Shown here: piece after piece, positions 44,003 through 55,162 of the stretch
Position numbering within the stretch: position 1 is the stretch's first letter
How the letters are laid out: every line of letters begins with the position of its first letter
Assembly (NCBI RefSeq): GCF_016801865.2
Contig: NC_068937.1
Coordinates: forward strand, 97,859,982 to 97,923,981
From: Culex pipiens pallens
Taxonomy: Eukaryota > Arthropoda > Insecta > Diptera > Culicidae
Length of the DNA stretch: 64,000 nucleotides
Direction of reading: 5' to 3'
Position numbers and translations under genes: made by a program
The notes under the pieces: generated by a model
Told to the model about the DNA's origin: nothing
What the model saw: the letters and a program-made list of their open reading frames with translations, nothing else
The model's database searches: none

Positions 44003-46663
44003 TTATAAACTATATAAAGAGCAGATCAATGCAGCTGAAGACTGCAATGATTTTTGTCGAAATGCATCAATTATCTTATTGGACATAACATCCAAAGTGT
44101 CAACTTCGGCTAATTGATGAAGTTCACTGGTGCTGAACCAGGGAGGAATTTTCAGAATCATTTTCAGAATTTTGTACTGAATCCTCTGAAGTTTTTTCTT
44201 CCTGGTTAAGCAACAGCTTGTCCAGATCGGCACAGCATAAAGCATGGCAGGTCTGAAAATTTGTTTATAAATTAACAGTTTATTCTTGAGACAAAGTCTA
44301 GAATTCCTGTTTATAAGTGGATACAAACATTTAATATATTTGTTACATTTAACCTGGATACTTTCAATGTGATCCTTGTATGTAAGGTTTTTGTCAAAAG
44401 CAAGTCCAAGATATTTCACTTGATCCTCCCACTTTAAAATTACCTCATTCATCTTTATAATGTGATGACTTTTTGGTTTAAGAAAATCAGCCCTTGGTTT
44501 GTGAGGGAAAATAATAAGTTGAGTTTTTGCAGCATTTGGAGTAATTTTCCATTCTTTCAAATAAGAATTGAAAATATCCAAGCTTTTTTGTAATCTTCTT
44601 GTGATGACACGAAGGCTTCTACCTTTGGCGGAGATGCTTGTATCATCAGCAAAAAGTGATTTCTGACATCCTGGGGGCAAATCAGGCAAGTCAGAAGTAA
44701 AAATATTGTATAAAATTGGACCCAAAATGCTTCCTTGAGGGACGCCGGCACGTACAGGTAGTTGATCAGATTTGCTATTCTGATAACATACCTGCAGAGT
44801 ACGATCCGTCAAATAATTTTGAATAATTTTCACGATATAAATCGGAAAATTAAACCTTTTTAATTTCGCAATCAAACCTTTATGCCAAACACTGTCAAAT
44901 GCTTTTTCTATGTCTAGAAGAGCAGCGCCAGTAGAATAGCCCTCAGATTTGTTGCTTCGAATTAAATTTGAAACTCTCAACAACTGATGAGTAGTTGAAT
45001 GCCCAAGGCGAAATCCAAACTGCTCATCAGCGAAAATTGAATTTTCATTAATGTGTGTCATCATTCTATTAAGAATTATTCTTTCGAATAATTTACTAAT
45101 AGATGAAAGCAAACTAATGGGCCGATAGCTTGAAGCTTCGGCAGGATTTTTGTCCGGTTTCAAAATCGGAATTACTTTGGCATTTTTCCAACTACTGGGA
45201 AAATATGCCAAATCAAAACATTTGTTGAAAATTTTGACCAAGCTACTTAAAGTTGCTTCTGGTAATTTTTTAATTAAAATGTAAAAAATGCCATCCTCAC
45301 CAGGGGCTTTCATATTTTTAAATTTTTTGATAATAGATTTTATTTCATTCAGATCCGTATTAAAAACATCATCTGATGAAAACTCTTGTTCAACAATATT
45401 CTGAAATTCTATTGAAATTTGATTTTCAATAGGACTCAGAACATTTAAGTTGAAATTATGAGCACTCTCAAACTGCTGAGCAAGTTTTTGAGCTTTCTCC
45501 CCATTAGTTAATAGAATATTATCACCATCTTTTAAAGAAGGGATTGGTTTTTGAGGTTTCTTAAGAACCTTTGAAAGTTTCCAAAAAGGTTTGGAATAAG
45601 GTTTAATTTGTTCGACATCTCTTGCGAACTTTTCATTTCGCAGGAGAGTGAATCTGTGGTCAATAACCTTTTGCAAATCTTTTTGAATTCGCTTCAGTGC
45701 AGGATCACGAGAACGTTGATACTGTCTTCGGCGAACATTTTTCAGACGAATCAGAAGCTGAAGATCGTCATCAATAATGGGAGAATCAAATTTGACTTGG
45801 ACTTTAGGAATAGCAATATTCCTAGCATCCAAAATTGCATTAGTTAAAGATTCCAAGGCTGAATCAATATCAGCTTTGGTTTCTAAAACCAAATCATGAT
45901 TTAAATTATTCTCAATATGATGCTGATACCTGTCCCAATTAGCTTTGTGGTAATTAAACACAGAACTATTGGGTCTGGTAACTGCTTCATGAGAAAGTGA
46001 AAAAGTTACTGGAAGGTGATCAGAATCAAAATCAGCATGAGTCACTAAAGGACCACAATACTGACTTTGATTTGTCAAAACCAAATCAATTGTTGATGGA
46101 TTTCTAACAGAAGAAAAGCAAGTTGGCCCATTCGGGTATAAAACCGAATAAAGACCAGAAGTGCAATCTCTGAATAGAATTTTACCATTGGAATTTACTT
46201 TTGAATTATTCCAAGATTGGTGTTTGGCATTAAAATCACCGATGATCAAAAATCGAGATCTATGCCGAGTAAGTTTATTCAAATCCCCTTTGAAATAATT
46301 TTTATTTTCCCCAGTGCATTGGAAAGGCAAATATGCAGCTGCAATCATAATTTTCCCAAAAGAAGTTTCAAGTTCAATGCCCAAACTTTCAATAACTTTT
46401 AACTTAAAGTCACGTAACGTACTATAAGTCATACTACGGTGGATAACTATTGCAACTCCACCGCCATTTCGATTCATTCTGTTATTGGTTATAACTTTAT
46501 AATCTGGATCACTTTTCAAATAAGTGCCAGTTTTTAAAAATGTTTCGGTTATAACAGCAACATGCACGTTATGAACTCGTAAAAAGTTGAAAAATTCATT
46601 TTCTTTCGCTTTTAAAGAGCGAGCATTAAAATTCATAATATTGATGGAATTACTTAGATCCAT
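44003..46663 (-). CDS. Retrotransposon ORF2: endonuclease and reverse transcriptase, 886 aa
   Basis: Nicks target DNA and copies the element's RNA into the nick (target-primed reverse transcription) in the nucleus. Residues 1-225 are an APE-type endonuclease: NFNARSL (11-17), catalytic-type E40 in VITETFL, GDFNAKHQSW (142-151), STIDLVLTN (190-198) and SDHLPV (214-219). The reverse transcriptase spans about 445-760: KAPGEDGI (452-459), YRPISLLSSISKLFERI (513-529), EQFGFRLGHSTTHQL (547-561), LDIEKAFDSVWHKGL (583-597), AGVPQGSILGPILYN (639-653), the FADD core (671-674) and KYLGLAFDKNL. The C-terminal 100 residues are of the Jockey type, without RNase H. Its ATG lies inside the end of ORF1 (14-base overlap), suggesting reinitiation. 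Full length, with apparently intact active sites. Confidence 0.96.
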   Translation of the reverse strand: MDLSNSINIMNFNARSLKAKENEFFNFLRVHNVHVAVITETFLKTGTYLKSDPDYKVITNNRMNRNGGGVAIVIHRSMTYSTLRDFKLKVIESLGIELETSFGKIMIAAAYLPFQCTGENKNYFKGDLNKLTRHRSRFLIIGDFNAKHQSWNNSKVNSNGKILFRDCTSGLYSVLYPNGPTCFSSVRNPSTIDLVLTNQSQYCGPLVTHADFDSDHLPVTFSLSHEAVTRPNSSVFNYHKANWDRYQHHIENNLNHDLVLETKADIDSALESLTNAILDARNIAIPKVQVKFDSPIIDDDLQLLIRLKNVRRRQYQRSRDPALKRIQKDLQKVIDHRFTLLRNEKFARDVEQIKPYSKPFWKLSKVLKKPQKPIPSLKDGDNILLTNGEKAQKLAQQFESAHNFNLNVLSPIENQISIEFQNIVEQEFSSDDVFNTDLNEIKSIIKKFKNMKAPGEDGIFYILIKKLPEATLSSLVKIFNKCFDLAYFPSSWKNAKVIPILKPDKNPAEASSYRPISLLSSISKLFERIILNRMMTHINENSIFADEQFGFRLGHSTTHQLLRVSNLIRSNKSEGYSTGAALLDIEKAFDSVWHKGLIAKLKRFNFPIYIVKIIQNYLTDRTLQVCYQNSKSDQLPVRAGVPQGSILGPILYNIFTSDLPDLPPGCQKSLFADDTSISAKGRSLRVITRRLQKSLDIFNSYLKEWKITPNAAKTQLIIFPHKPRADFLKPKSHHIIKMNEVILKWEDQVKYLGLAFDKNLTYKDHIESIQVKCNKYIKCLYPLINRNSRLCLKNKLLIYKQIFRPAMLYAVPIWTSCCLTRKKKLQRIQYKILKMILKIPPWFSTSELHQLAEVDTLDVMSNKIIDAFRQKSLQSSAALICSLYSL

Positions 46664-48053
46664 GATTAAACTTCAGGGTAAGAACAACATCATTCGCAAA
46701 TTTTAATCCAATCTGGATTGCTTCCATCATGGATGTAGCATTACTCATTGTTTGAATCAAACCAAACAGTGAGTTTTGCAAAAAAGTCATTTTTTCAAAC
46801 GTAACATCGCCGAGATCAGAAGATCCCAAAGCGTTGCCAGCAGAAACATTTTCAAATGAGATTTGAGGTACCTGCCCAATTTCAGGAAGATTGGTAGAGG
46901 ATTTAAAATTCGTGGATGAACCCGAACCCGAAACGACGTTGGCATAAGAAATACCATTAGTGTTACCTAACTTTTCCACGGTAGGGGTATTTCTAGCATT
47001 GTTCGAGTGAGACAGCACGAACGTTTGATTTAAAGATGCAGGTACAACCTGACTTTGAGAAAATTTCGGTTTGGATTTCGGCTGATACTTAGCACGAGAA
47101 TCCAAAACCTTTTTTCTGATGGGGCAATCCCAGAAATTTGATTTGTGATTTCCACCACAATTTGCACATTTAAATTGGGTGACTTCTTTCACGGGACAAT
47201 TGTCCTTGTCGTGAGAAGAATCCCCGCAAACCATGCATTTTGGAACCATGGCGCAATGATCAGTACCGTGACCGAATGCCTGGCAACGCCGGCACTGGGT
47301 CAGATTCTGGCCATTACCGCCATGTTTCTTAAAATGCTCCCACTTTACCCGTACATGGAACAAAAACTGAACTTTGTCCAAAAGTTTCAAATTGTTGATT
47401 TCATTTCTGTTGAAATGAATCAGATAAAATTGTGAAGTCAAACCAAAGCGAGAAATATTCCCGTTTGATTTTTTCTTCATTGGTATTACTTGGGATGGGG
47501 CAAAGCCAAGCAACACCTTAAGTTCGTTTTTGATCTCATCCACCGACAAGTCGTTGGAGAGACCTTTCAGGACCGCCTTGAATGGACGAGCATTCTTGGT
47601 CTCATACGTGTAGAAATTGTGTTTGTGGTTTTTCAAATAACCAACAAAAGTTTGGTGATCTTGTAAAGATTCCGTCAACAAGCGACATTCTCCTCTTCGA
47701 CCAAGCTGGAACGAAACCTTCAAATTGCAAGTTTCCTTGCAATTGTTCAGTTGCGTTCGAAAGCTGGCCAAATCGGAGACGGAAGTCACTACAATTGGCG
47801 GAGCCTTTACTCGTTTCTCGACGGCAGTAGGCTCAGTACGAGGAGAAGGATCCTTGTCAACAGTTTCGGATAAAACACCGAAACCGTTTGCCAATGGAAT
47901 TGGAGGATTGACCTCACTTTCAGAATCAGAATCAGACCTCAGAAGAGGCTGTTTTCTTTTTCTGTTTCCGTTAGCCGATTTAGCGTTCAAACGCTTCACC
48001 GACGTAACGACCAAATCTTCAGAAGATTTGCGTTTACCTTTGTTTTGACGCAT
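46650..48053 (-). CDS. Retrotransposon ORF1 (gag-like protein), 467 aa
   Basis: RNA-binding partner of the downstream ORF2. The N-terminus is basic (KGKRKS, RKRKQP) with an acidic Ser/Asp run (SDSDSESE, 40-47). Residues about 105-245 form the Jockey ORF1 core (FYTYETKNARPFKAVLKGL, 147-165). Three zinc knuckles follow: C254-C267 (CRRCQAFGHGTDHC), C273-C286 (CMVCGDSSHDKDNC) and C296-C310 (CANCGGNHKSNFWDC). The C-terminal third is Ser/Asn-rich with a helical end. Start codon and frame are intact; the stop overlaps the ORF2 start. Confidence 0.95.
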   Translation of the reverse strand: MRQNKGKRKSSEDLVVTSVKRLNAKSANGNRKRKQPLLRSDSDSESEVNPPIPLANGFGVLSETVDKDPSPRTEPTAVEKRVKAPPIVVTSVSDLASFRTQLNNCKETCNLKVSFQLGRRGECRLLTESLQDHQTFVGYLKNHKHNFYTYETKNARPFKAVLKGLSNDLSVDEIKNELKVLLGFAPSQVIPMKKKSNGNISRFGLTSQFYLIHFNRNEINNLKLLDKVQFLFHVRVKWEHFKKHGGNGQNLTQCRRCQAFGHGTDHCAMVPKCMVCGDSSHDKDNCPVKEVTQFKCANCGGNHKSNFWDCPIRKKVLDSRAKYQPKSKPKFSQSQVVPASLNQTFVLSHSNNARNTPTVEKLGNTNGISYANVVSGSGSSTNFKSSTNLPEIGQVPQISFENVSAGNALGSSDLGDVTFEKMTFLQNSLFGLIQTMSNATSMMEAIQIGLKFANDVVLTLKFNHGSK

Positions 48054-48284
48054 TTTGCAATCAAAGTTCTCTTAAAAAGATGGCTTCGTTTGTAAAATAC
48101 AACAAAATTTCAGGTGGGGTTAGTCTTGAAAAGACTGTTTAGAATTTTGGAAAATAACTCAGGTAGTCTTTAAAAAGACTGTGAATTTTGTTTGAAATAA
48201 CTCTGAGCTTAGGTAGTAAAAAATACCGCAGCTCTAGTGTCCGTTCACCTCGAAGGTTCGCAAGACACTGGTACTTTTTATGAT

Positions 48285-49338
48285 GTTTTGTACTAACCAA
48301 CATAGAACTTAAATGTGGATCAGTTTCATGGATTGATCGCAGAAATTCATCATGCTAAGTCAACATTTTGCTGAATACTTTTTTCGGTATCAAACTGAGA
48401 TTCTCCAGTTTCGCTTGAGAAACTTCGGTACGAATACCTTATTTTGACTAAGGTACTCAATTTTAAATGTAGGCAACAGAAAATTCCAATAAAGTCATTT
48501 CGAACTTCTTGAAACCAGGTATTGATTTTTGAAGCGACGATGCCCACGAAGTAGGTAGCAAAGCAAGTGAAATAAACGGGCGCATATGTAGATTGCAGCA
48601 AATTTTGATAAAACGTAAATGTTCAAAATGGCATATCTCCGAAAACGCAAAAAATCGCAGGCTGGAAATTTCAGCAATGTTAGATTATAATCCAATCTTT
48701 CAAGTGATCTTAGTTTCATGTTTAGCATCGGTTAGCAAAAAAAGTACTCGATTAACAAACACAAAAAAATATGATTTGTCAAAAAAATGCTCCAATTATT
48801 CGATGAAAACTTCAGTTTTTGGTTTGGAAACAACATTTTATCTATTAATAGTTTCAAAGCTTATCTCATTATCTTTCCAACGATGTATATTTGTCCTAAT
48901 AAAACATTTAAAATGGCTGAGCTATGTTAAAATTAAACAATCAGCCTTTTTTACGAAAAACGCTTGTTTTTTACTCCATTTTTTGACTTTCAGCTTGCGT
49001 ATCTCCGTAATGAACAAACTTTGAGCTTTGAAAATTTGGATTTTTCTTAGTTAGAATGTTTACTTTCGAGAAAAAAATACCAAAAAATATTTGGAGAAGG
49101 TCACTTTTTTGAAACTTGGCCACCCAATGTACCATAGTGCAATGGCTGCTGTCCATACAAAAATGGTACGTACATATTCAAACAGCTGTAAATTTTGAGT
49201 GAATTTTCTGATCAATTTGGTGTCTTCGGCAAAGTTGTAGGTATTGTTGAGGACTATTGAGAAAAAATAGGTACACGGAAAAAAAATTGCAGATTTTTTA
49301 ATTAACTTTTTTTTCACAAAAACTAAATTTCCCAAAAT
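48285..49338. other. Gene-free AT-rich stretch ending in an FB-B arm
   Basis: 48285-49050 is unassigned AT-rich sequence. 49060-49338 carries FB-B landmarks (gctgtccatacaaaaatgg, tttggtgtcttcggcaaagt, aactttttt.tcac) and continues after the hAT element at 53117. Confidence 0.4.
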
Positions 49339-50483
49339 CAGGGTGGCCACCAGATTTGGATTTTCAATTTCCCGGTTTTTTCCCGGTTTTCTCCCGAGGC
49401 CAGAAGGATTTTTTCCATATAGTTTTAAATCAAATTACAATGTTTTTTTTATAGACTGACGACTGAAAATATTTTTATTTCTCAAGAAAGCTTTCAAATT
49501 GAGTACAAAAAGTAAGCCGTTTTTAACAGTTTTTAGTCCAAATCCTTAACTTCCATAATGCTTTCATTTTTCATCTCCATGCTCCACAATTTTTCTAAAC
49601 TTAAAATCAATAAAACATCGTTTTGTATTAAATTTAAGAATTACATAAATTATTACTGGAAAGCAGGAAATAGCATTTACAATGTTGGGTATGAGTACGG
49701 GTACCAATTTTTTTCAAAAAGAACAACATTTATGCAAATACTCTTCAGTTTTCTTTGAAAAAGCTTTTGTAAATTCAAGAAGAACGATTCTTCCAGAGAA
49801 AAAGTGCCATATATTTAAACAAACGGTAACTTAAAACATTTTTTGCTGATCGATTTAGTATCTTCGGCAAGGATTTAGGTATTGATGAGATGATTTCTAG
49901 AGAAAAAATGTAACTGTCAACCCCTCATCGCGACTCCCAGATCGCGCAAACATAAACATAATTCTCGATACATCCTTTGTATGAGCCGTGCCAAATTTAT
50001 TGAAAAAAAGAAAAAAATAAACATGTTTGGATGTTTTTAAATTTTTGAGTAACACAGAATGGTAAAAAAATCAATTGACCGTGCTGCGATTTTCTGAACA
50101 ACACAACCGAAACAGTCAAAATTCAGTTAAACTTTTTTTTCAGATGAGAATTAAATAAAACCCATAAAAACTAAATTTTTGTGTTTGAATAAAAATAAAA
50201 AGTGACTGTTTGTATTGAAATGACTATTATGCAGTTGAACTCTGAAAATATTGTAATTTTAAAATATCTGAAAATTTTATTTAAAATTTAAATTACAATT
50301 TTAAAATAAATTTTAAAAGAAAGATATTTTTTCAAATGTTTTGAATTTGAACACAATTTGATAGGCATTTAACTGTTGAAAGATTCCCAAATAACTATAT
50401 AAAAATATCTTAAATACCAAATATTTCCGACATTTTTAAATTATACAAAAGTACTCAAATCTGATTTAAAAACACAAGTACAA

Positions 50484-51623
50484 CCCAAGTAACCACAAGC
50501 ACTAAATTGAAGTATTTATTCAGTACTAAATCAGCACTCGAATGCTTTGAAGTAGTAAATAAGCTTTGCGAATGCCTCAAAATACCAAAACTTTGCAGCA
50601 TTACAACTGGCATTAAATCACCATTTACGACCTTGAAAATGTGCTTCAAAGCATTTGATGTTTATTAACAAAGTAACCCATCCATACTGGAAACATTTCA
50701 GCCAGTCACGGTCTTATTGACTTTTATCCTTCTCCCGTTATACTGTTCCAATAAGCGTGCGGGCTAAGGCGCATTTCCCCCAGTGTGCAACAGTTTTATT
50801 TTTGCGTGAACTGGGTTCAATTCCCGCTGACTGAAGTGTTTTTTTTTATTTATTTTTTTTTGTGGAAAACTGCAGCCTGTAATTAAGCCAAATTTTTCAA
50901 AACATATGCCCATAGCACAAAGGACATTATCAAAAGTTCTCTGGTAAATTGAATGACTTTTCTCGCAAGCAAAAAGCTGCTTTCCGGAAGTCTGATACAC
51001 TTTGCGAAATTTTGCCAACCGTGGACCAAGCACTCCTCGGAAAACAGTTCCCGTTAGCCGTTAGCCAGTACTTGTCCCTAATAACCTCAAGCTTTCCGTA
51101 ATTGATTGCACTGCACTTACTGGCAGGCCGCAATTTGCTGAGTGACTCGTAAATAATTTCCGTCCAACCATGAACCAGAATCTCTAAACAGCAGAAAGAA
51201 AGTCTTCATTAATGTTCGATGCATTATCCACATCGATTAAAAGTTTCAAAACAAACACTCATTTCAGAATACATCAGTTGGCTGGCGCGCATCCTGGAGA
51301 TCGACGAGAAAAATGCAAAAATAACATCAAAGTGTCACACTCACACATGAAACGCAACAGGAGAAAAAAAAAACAAAGGAGGCCCACCACCAAGTGTGTG
51401 GAGCAGCTAGCTGTCCTTTTTTTTCCCCCAGCCTTGACGTCGATAAAGCAGTTTTTTTGTTCGAGCTTTCGGTGAGGCATTAAATCGGCATCACTGTGCG
51501 CCACTTGAAATATTTCTCAAGGGAAAAGTGCTGATTTAATGTTTTGAAGCATTATTTGCTGGTATTAAATGCCAATATAATGCTGATTTAATGCCGCTAT
51601 TTAGTGCCTCGCGGTTACTTGGG
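50484..51623. mobile_element. TIR element with CCCAAGTAACC ends, about 1.14 kb
   Basis: Left end CCCAAGTAACCACAAGCACT and right end 'tgcctcgcggttacttggg' are inverted repeats with two differences, followed on both sides by imperfect inverted motifs around 'taaatcagca' and 'gcattaaat'. TSD not resolved. The interior includes a tRNA-like fragment (50752-50820). No transposase. Confidence 0.65.
50752..50820 (+). ncRNA. Degenerate tRNA-like sequence (Leu/Ser-type A and B boxes)
   Basis: 'gcgggctaaggcgc' resembles the A box of class II tRNAs and 'gggttcaattcccgc' a B box, with about 40 bases between them. The acceptor and anticodon arms do not fold convincingly. Best read as a tRNA pseudogene or SINE remnant inside the surrounding TIR element. 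Confidence 0.4.
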
Positions 51624-51748
51624 AAAGTTTCATAGCAATTTGTCCTTAATAATTTGTTTGACTTAGCAAGCCAAAAATCATCTTATAAAATACAACTGAA
51701 AACAGATTTTTGAAATTCAACCAAATGTTTTACAGTCAATTTTGTAAA

Positions 51749-52386
51749 CAGTCCGTCTCAATTATCCGAAGGATTGAACAATAAAAAATAATTCATATTT
51801 TTTTTCTTGCTTTCAACATCAAATTCGGGTTCAGCGACTTAATTTTAGTCACTGTTGAGTGGTTGATTGCCTATTAAATTTTAAAATGCATTTTTTCAAT
51901 ATTTCATTTCAGCCATTTTGGCCGCCAGCTTGGATTTCATAATTCTAAATCATTTTGAAATAGTTTAGGCTGGTACAAATTTTATTTAAAGTTTTTGTCT
52001 CCCCCCTTCAAAATTGGCCCGAAAAATCAGGGGGCAATTTTTTTTTCAAAAAACTTCAAAATTATAATGAAAATTTAAGTGGAATCAACTGAAATCAATT
52101 TTAGATCCATTCACCTGCGTTCAGAATCATTTTTAGCATGTTTGGGTTGATTTAAAAATCATTTGAATTTTTGAAAATTTTCGATGCTTATTATTTTTTT
52201 TCGCTAAAATTTTTGTTTTCGTCAAATTTTACATTATTTGAAAACTTATGATTGCAAAACAACTGAACTAGTGTAAAATGCATTTTAAAACACTTTTTCC
52301 ATGCAAATGTTGAAACTGTGGCTTTTTATTTCAATATTTATTTTTTTATTTTTATCCGAGGCCTTCGGATAATCGAGTATGAACTG
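51749..52386. mobile_element. pogo/Tigger-like element with internal repeat insertion
   Basis: Left CAGTCCGTCTCAATTATCCG and right 'cggataatcgagtatgaactg' before TA form pogo-type inverted ends like those of 6167-6543. The middle (about 51970-52330) matches the repeat at 4800-5200 and may be a later insertion. No transposase. Confidence 0.55.
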
Positions 52387-52803
52387 TATTGTTATTTTTA
52401 ACGGCGCACATCAAGCTAAGCTTTTTGCACCACGATTTTCGGTACGCAAATTTTAGTATCTTCGAAATTATGGGAACTATCGGTTATTTATTCCCAAAAG
52501 TTACTGTCTACAAAAAAAAAATAAAGCAGATTTTGACTCTTTTTACAATCATATTGTTGAAGGGTTAAATCCGTAAGTTTGACAATTTTGGAATAAAAAG
52601 ACAACAACTTCCTTGGCTGCTGTGAACTCTCAAGTTGATATTGAAATACATAATAAAATAAAAATAAATCAATTGTGTATTGTGCTTATGGAATTCAATA
52701 CTCATTGAAATAAGACTTCAAAAATCATAGCACTGAGTAAATTTTCTATTGAACCGCGATTTTGATCGGAAAAATTGCAGTTTATCAAACATTTGTTGTT
52801 TAA

Positions 52804-52852
52804 ACCAGCTCCGGTGGTGTAGTGGTGGTAATCGTAGTTGCTTGTCCCCCTC
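52804..52852 (+). ncRNA. Truncated tRNA-like fragment
   Basis: 'gctccggtggtgtagtggtggtaatcg' looks like the acceptor strand plus D arm of a tRNA with an A box, but the downstream half with a B box is missing. Probably a truncated SINE head. Confidence 0.35.
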
Positions 52853-53116
52853 GCCAAAGAAATATATCATGGAATACTCAACAGAAAAAAAAACAACCAA
52901 ATTCAAACATTATTTTCCTGAATTCTTAATTTAGAATAACTAGAATAATATTCTAATAGAGAAAAGTTTACGTTGAAGTCATTTAAAAGGAATTTGTCGA
53001 AACTTAAAATATTTTACCGGTTTGTCAGTCGAATTCCCGAGTTTTTCCCGGTTTTCTCCCGGTGGAATAAATTCCCGGGTTTTTCCCGGTTTTTTTTTCC
53101 CGTGGTGGCCACCCTG

Positions 53117-53800
53117 CCCAAAATACATATTTATTGATTTTCGAGATTTTTTGATATGTGTTAGGGGACAAAACCCGCAACTTTTGAGCCATAGAGAAAC
53201 ATGGTCAAAAAATCTGCCGCCGAGTTATGAATTTTTGAAAAAAATAATGATTTTTGGAAAAAATCGAAATTTCATGCTAAAACAAATTTTACGTAATTTT
53301 TTAATGTAAAATTGAATTTGTTATCGAAAAGTACCGAATATATTTTTTGATAAAGGGCTCTGTTTTTAAGATATAGCCACCGAAAGTCTGATTTTAGCGT
53401 AATATTTGCAGTTTTTCGATTTTTTTAAATAGTGACCATGAGTGACCCTTTTCTAAAAATATTTTTGTTTAAAGTTCAGAAAAATTGCTATAAAATTGTC
53501 TAAGAGACATTGAAGATTGGACCTCGGGAAACACGAAAATTGAAGTTTTCTAAGTCTCACCAAAACAACCCACCATTTTCAAATGTCGATATCTCAGCAA
53601 CTTATGGTCCGATTTTCAATGTTAAAACATGAAACATTCGTGAAATTTTCCGATCTTTTCGAAAAAATATTTTGAAAAAAATTAAATCAAGACTAAATGG
53701 GCGTAATATTGAATGTTTTCCCCTTTAAAATGTTAGTCTTGATTTAACACATTGAAAATCGGACCATAAGTTGCTGAGATATCGACATCTCCACAGTATA
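53117..53800. repeat. FB-B hairpin family, right-hand part after the hAT insertion
   Basis: Continues the arm broken at 49338, reaches the conserved loop (gtaatattgaatgtttt, near 53704) and starts the mirrored arm ('atgttagtcttgattta', 'ggaccataagttgctgagat'), which stops near 53790. It belongs to the diverged subfamily also seen at 5540-6080. Confidence 0.6.
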
Positions 53801-54607
53801 AATAATTTTCAGTGTCCTTAAAAAATAAGCAAAATACCTGGTTAACTTACTCAATCTAGATAGTCTACGGTAAGTTAATGATTTCGATTAGAATGAAAGG
53901 ATTTGCTCACCTGAAAAGAGAAGAAATTAGAAACAAAGGTTAATTGAAGCAGCAATTTAGTGTAATCCAAATTTAATTAACATCATGTTTAAATTAATTT
54001 TCAATTAAAAAAAAAAACATAAAACTGTCTTCTACAGCCCTTAGTTGAACATCTCGGTGTCATCGGAAAGCTCGGTCCTAAACTGTGCAGTGCTCAAAAA
54101 GTTTTCATTTCGCAATTCTGCTGTACCTGGTGTGCATAACTGAAACATACGGGTTGTTTTGGGGAACGCTAAACAATTAAGTTGATTTTATTTTTCAAAT
54201 AATTGAAAATTTCCAGAACAAAATTATAGATTAGTTGTGTTGATAAGGTATCACACACGTAATTGTAAGTCCATGATTCAATTCTCGACAAAGTCGATTA
54301 AACTACAAACTTCATTTACAGTGCCCAACACCATCCAGTTCCCAACTCTGTGACACATTGTGTTGAAATCGCGACACCTCACCAACGAAACGCGAACCCG
54401 TTGAAACAAGGTCTTCCTGCGGGTTCAGCGCGTTCAGCCTGACGAAGATCCTTCTTCAACCACCGCACGTTGCCGGTTCAAATTTGTGGACTAAATTGGA
54501 CAATGGTGGCACAACCACGTGGTTTTCGGCACGTGTGTATCGTCGAATCTGACGCCGTGAAAACAGCACAAATTAATTAAGCCCACCGGAAATGCGGTGT
54601 CCTCCCG
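53801..54607. other. Gene-free unique stretch
   Basis: 54300-54600 is GC-richer, but no frame exceeds chance length. No repeat boundary or gene can be supported. Confidence 0.3.
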
Positions 54608-55162
54608 TACACAGCAAAAAAATCGATGGTAAAATCGCATGCAAAAGCATGTACATCACCTTTGTGAGAAAAAGCATGTAATATTGTATGAGAAAACGTG
54701 TACACAGCATGTACGAAAGAAAAATATATATTTTGAATACCCCAAAAATAACAACAATCTGGTGAGAGTCATATCCAGATTTCCAAGTCCGCGCTCAACC
54801 ATCTCGGCTATCTCACCGTCTTGTGATTGTTGGGTTTCAACGCCAATGTAGCAGTAGCTTTCCCGTACGTCGTATACTGTATTAACTGTATACGATGTAT
54901 GGGGAACTTACAGGTACATCGGTATTGATCCAAACTATTTTACAGCGGTGAGATAGCCGTGAGGGTTGGGGCGCGGACTTGGTAATCTGGAAATGACTCT
55001 CACCAGATTGTTGTTATTTTTGGGGTATTCAAAATATTATTTTTTTCTTTCGTACATGCTTTTTGTGTACACGTTTTCTCATACAATATTACATGCTTTT
55101 GCTCACAAAGGTGATGTGCATGCTTTTGCATGCGATTTTACACAGAAATCTTTGACTGTGTA
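54608..55162. mobile_element. FB-C foldback element, 555 bp
   Basis: Arms 54608-54818 and 54956-55162 are reverse complements ('aaaatcgcatgcaaaagcat', 'tacgaaagaaaaat', 'aacaacaatctggtgagagt', 'ctatctcaccg'), beginning and ending with TACACAG/CTGTGTA. The 137-base spacer holds a smaller palindrome CGTATAC...GTATACG (54871-54894). Flanking TA may be the target. The open frame that runs through the right arm is not supported as a gene. Confidence 0.75.

Larger units (their letters stand above)
43762..48269 (-). mobile_element. Full-length Jockey-clade non-LTR retrotransposon (Juan-like)
   Basis: Complete 4508-bp insertion on the minus strand. Identical 15-bp TSDs (GGTACTTTTTATGAT) lie at 43747-43761 and 48270-48284, and there is a 29-base poly(A) tail (poly-T on plus, 43762-43790). 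Order: 216-base 5' UTR starting agtgtcttgcgaac, ORF1, ORF2, about 210-base 3' UTR with AATAAA (43799-43804 on the complement) just before the tail. Both ORFs are free of stops and frameshifts, so the element may still be active. Family-level naming (Juan) is from general resemblance only. Confidence 0.95.
49339..53116. mobile_element. hAT-like element with perfect 8-bp TSD, carrying nested insertions
   Basis: Ends CAGGGTGGCCACCA and TGGTGGCCACCCTG are inverted repeats. CCCAAAAT flanks both sides (49331-49338 and 53117-53124). Subterminal regions repeat 'ttcccggttttctccc'. The 3.8-kb span contains no transposase but does contain a CCCAAGTAACC element and a pogo-like MITE, so the ancestral unit was probably about 2 kb. 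The shorter element at 7396-8867 has closely related ends. Confidence 0.85.
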
